From assembly GCA_963729275.1 (NCBI GenBank), contig CAVSNH010000013.1, positions 1,302,001-1,366,000 of the forward strand: a stretch of 64,000 nt of DNA, in the 5' to 3' direction. The notes below the pieces were generated by a model that searched no databases, was not told the DNA's origin, and saw nothing but the letters and a program-made list of their open reading frames with translations. This DNA comes from CAVSNH01 sp963729275 (lineage in GTDB: Bacteria > Actinomycetota > Acidimicrobiia > Acidimicrobiales > RAAP-2). Shown one piece after another: positions 63,864 through 64,000 of this stretch (positions are counted from its first letter, which is position 1; each line of letters starts with the position of its first letter). The translations under genes were made by a program, and so were the position numbers.

Positions 63864-64000
63864 GAGGGCAGAAGACAGGTTCCTGTTCAAACGTCCTTGA
63901 CCTGCGGGAACGGCTGAGAACATTGTCCGGCTCGGATTACCCCGGCGCCTCGTGGCTGCCCGCCGCGAGCGCTTCTTGCCTGGTCAGGGCGGCCGCCGCG

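Noticed and set aside
63788..64000. A gene or c-di-AMP riboswitch at the window end
   Set aside because: Only short hairpins are present; no consensus segments and no coding frame.

Overview
The window is GC-rich and gene-dense, with many GTG starts, TGA stops and 4-bp ATGA/GTGA gene overlaps. It looks like a chromosome segment of a high-GC actinobacterium. The strongest marker is the block tRNA-Leu(CAG) - fhaA - fhaB - pstP - pknB - pabA - crgA (17301-23173), the cell-division and Ser/Thr-phosphorylation cluster that actinobacteria, including mycobacteria, keep near oriC. Here rodA, pbpA and pknA are absent from between pstP and pknB. A coenzyme F420-type luciferase-like oxidoreductase, Pup-era actinobacterial gene styles and secreted 41-residue repeat proteins also fit. 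An Acidimicrobiia-like lineage is my best guess, but that is inference.

Region 1 (1-17300) is accessory. It holds a PcfJ-like protein, a two-gene operon with a TIR-SIR2 fusion and a membrane-anchored nSTAND ATPase, a sedolisin operon, two divergent RyR-domain genes (one fused to TrkA-N), a secreted caspase-like protein, a frameshifted lipoprotein, and a CHASE2-TIR transmembrane receptor. Two TIR proteins, one SIR2 domain and two RyR proteins in 15 kb suggest NAD-derived nucleotide signalling or defence. The region lies on the 3' side of tRNA-Leu, the usual geometry for an integrated island, though no integrase is visible.

Region 2 (17301-23173) is the conserved phosphorylation and division cluster. 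Region 3 (23243-34635) is mixed housekeeping: thiolase, thioesterase, a ComF-like phosphoribosyltransferase, F420-type oxidoreductase, SDR, and a DNA alkylation-repair group (an AlkA-type glycosylase, a NERD protein, and an Ada-AlkA protein running in frame into an Ogt methyltransferase), then a CbiX-like chelatase, an Rpf-like lytic transglycosylase and a lipoprotein esterase.

Region 4 (34679-46575) has CapA, a methyltransferase, alcohol dehydrogenase, DUF1214 protein, SDR, a frameshifted sulfotransferase, gamma-glutamyltransferase, small exported proteins, and an ArsR-SRPBCC pair with a readable promoter and operator. Region 5 (46724-55912) has a large secreted repeat protein, an EF-G-like GTPase and a minus-strand catabolic cluster (FAH hydrolase, cupin, a CrtC-like protein, phosphotransferase, SnoaL-like). 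Region 6 (56277-63787) has an MFS exporter, a truncated glycosyltransferase, a glycosidase-like propeller, a sulfotransferase, a cysteine dioxygenase-rhodanese pair and a membrane HD-GYP protein.
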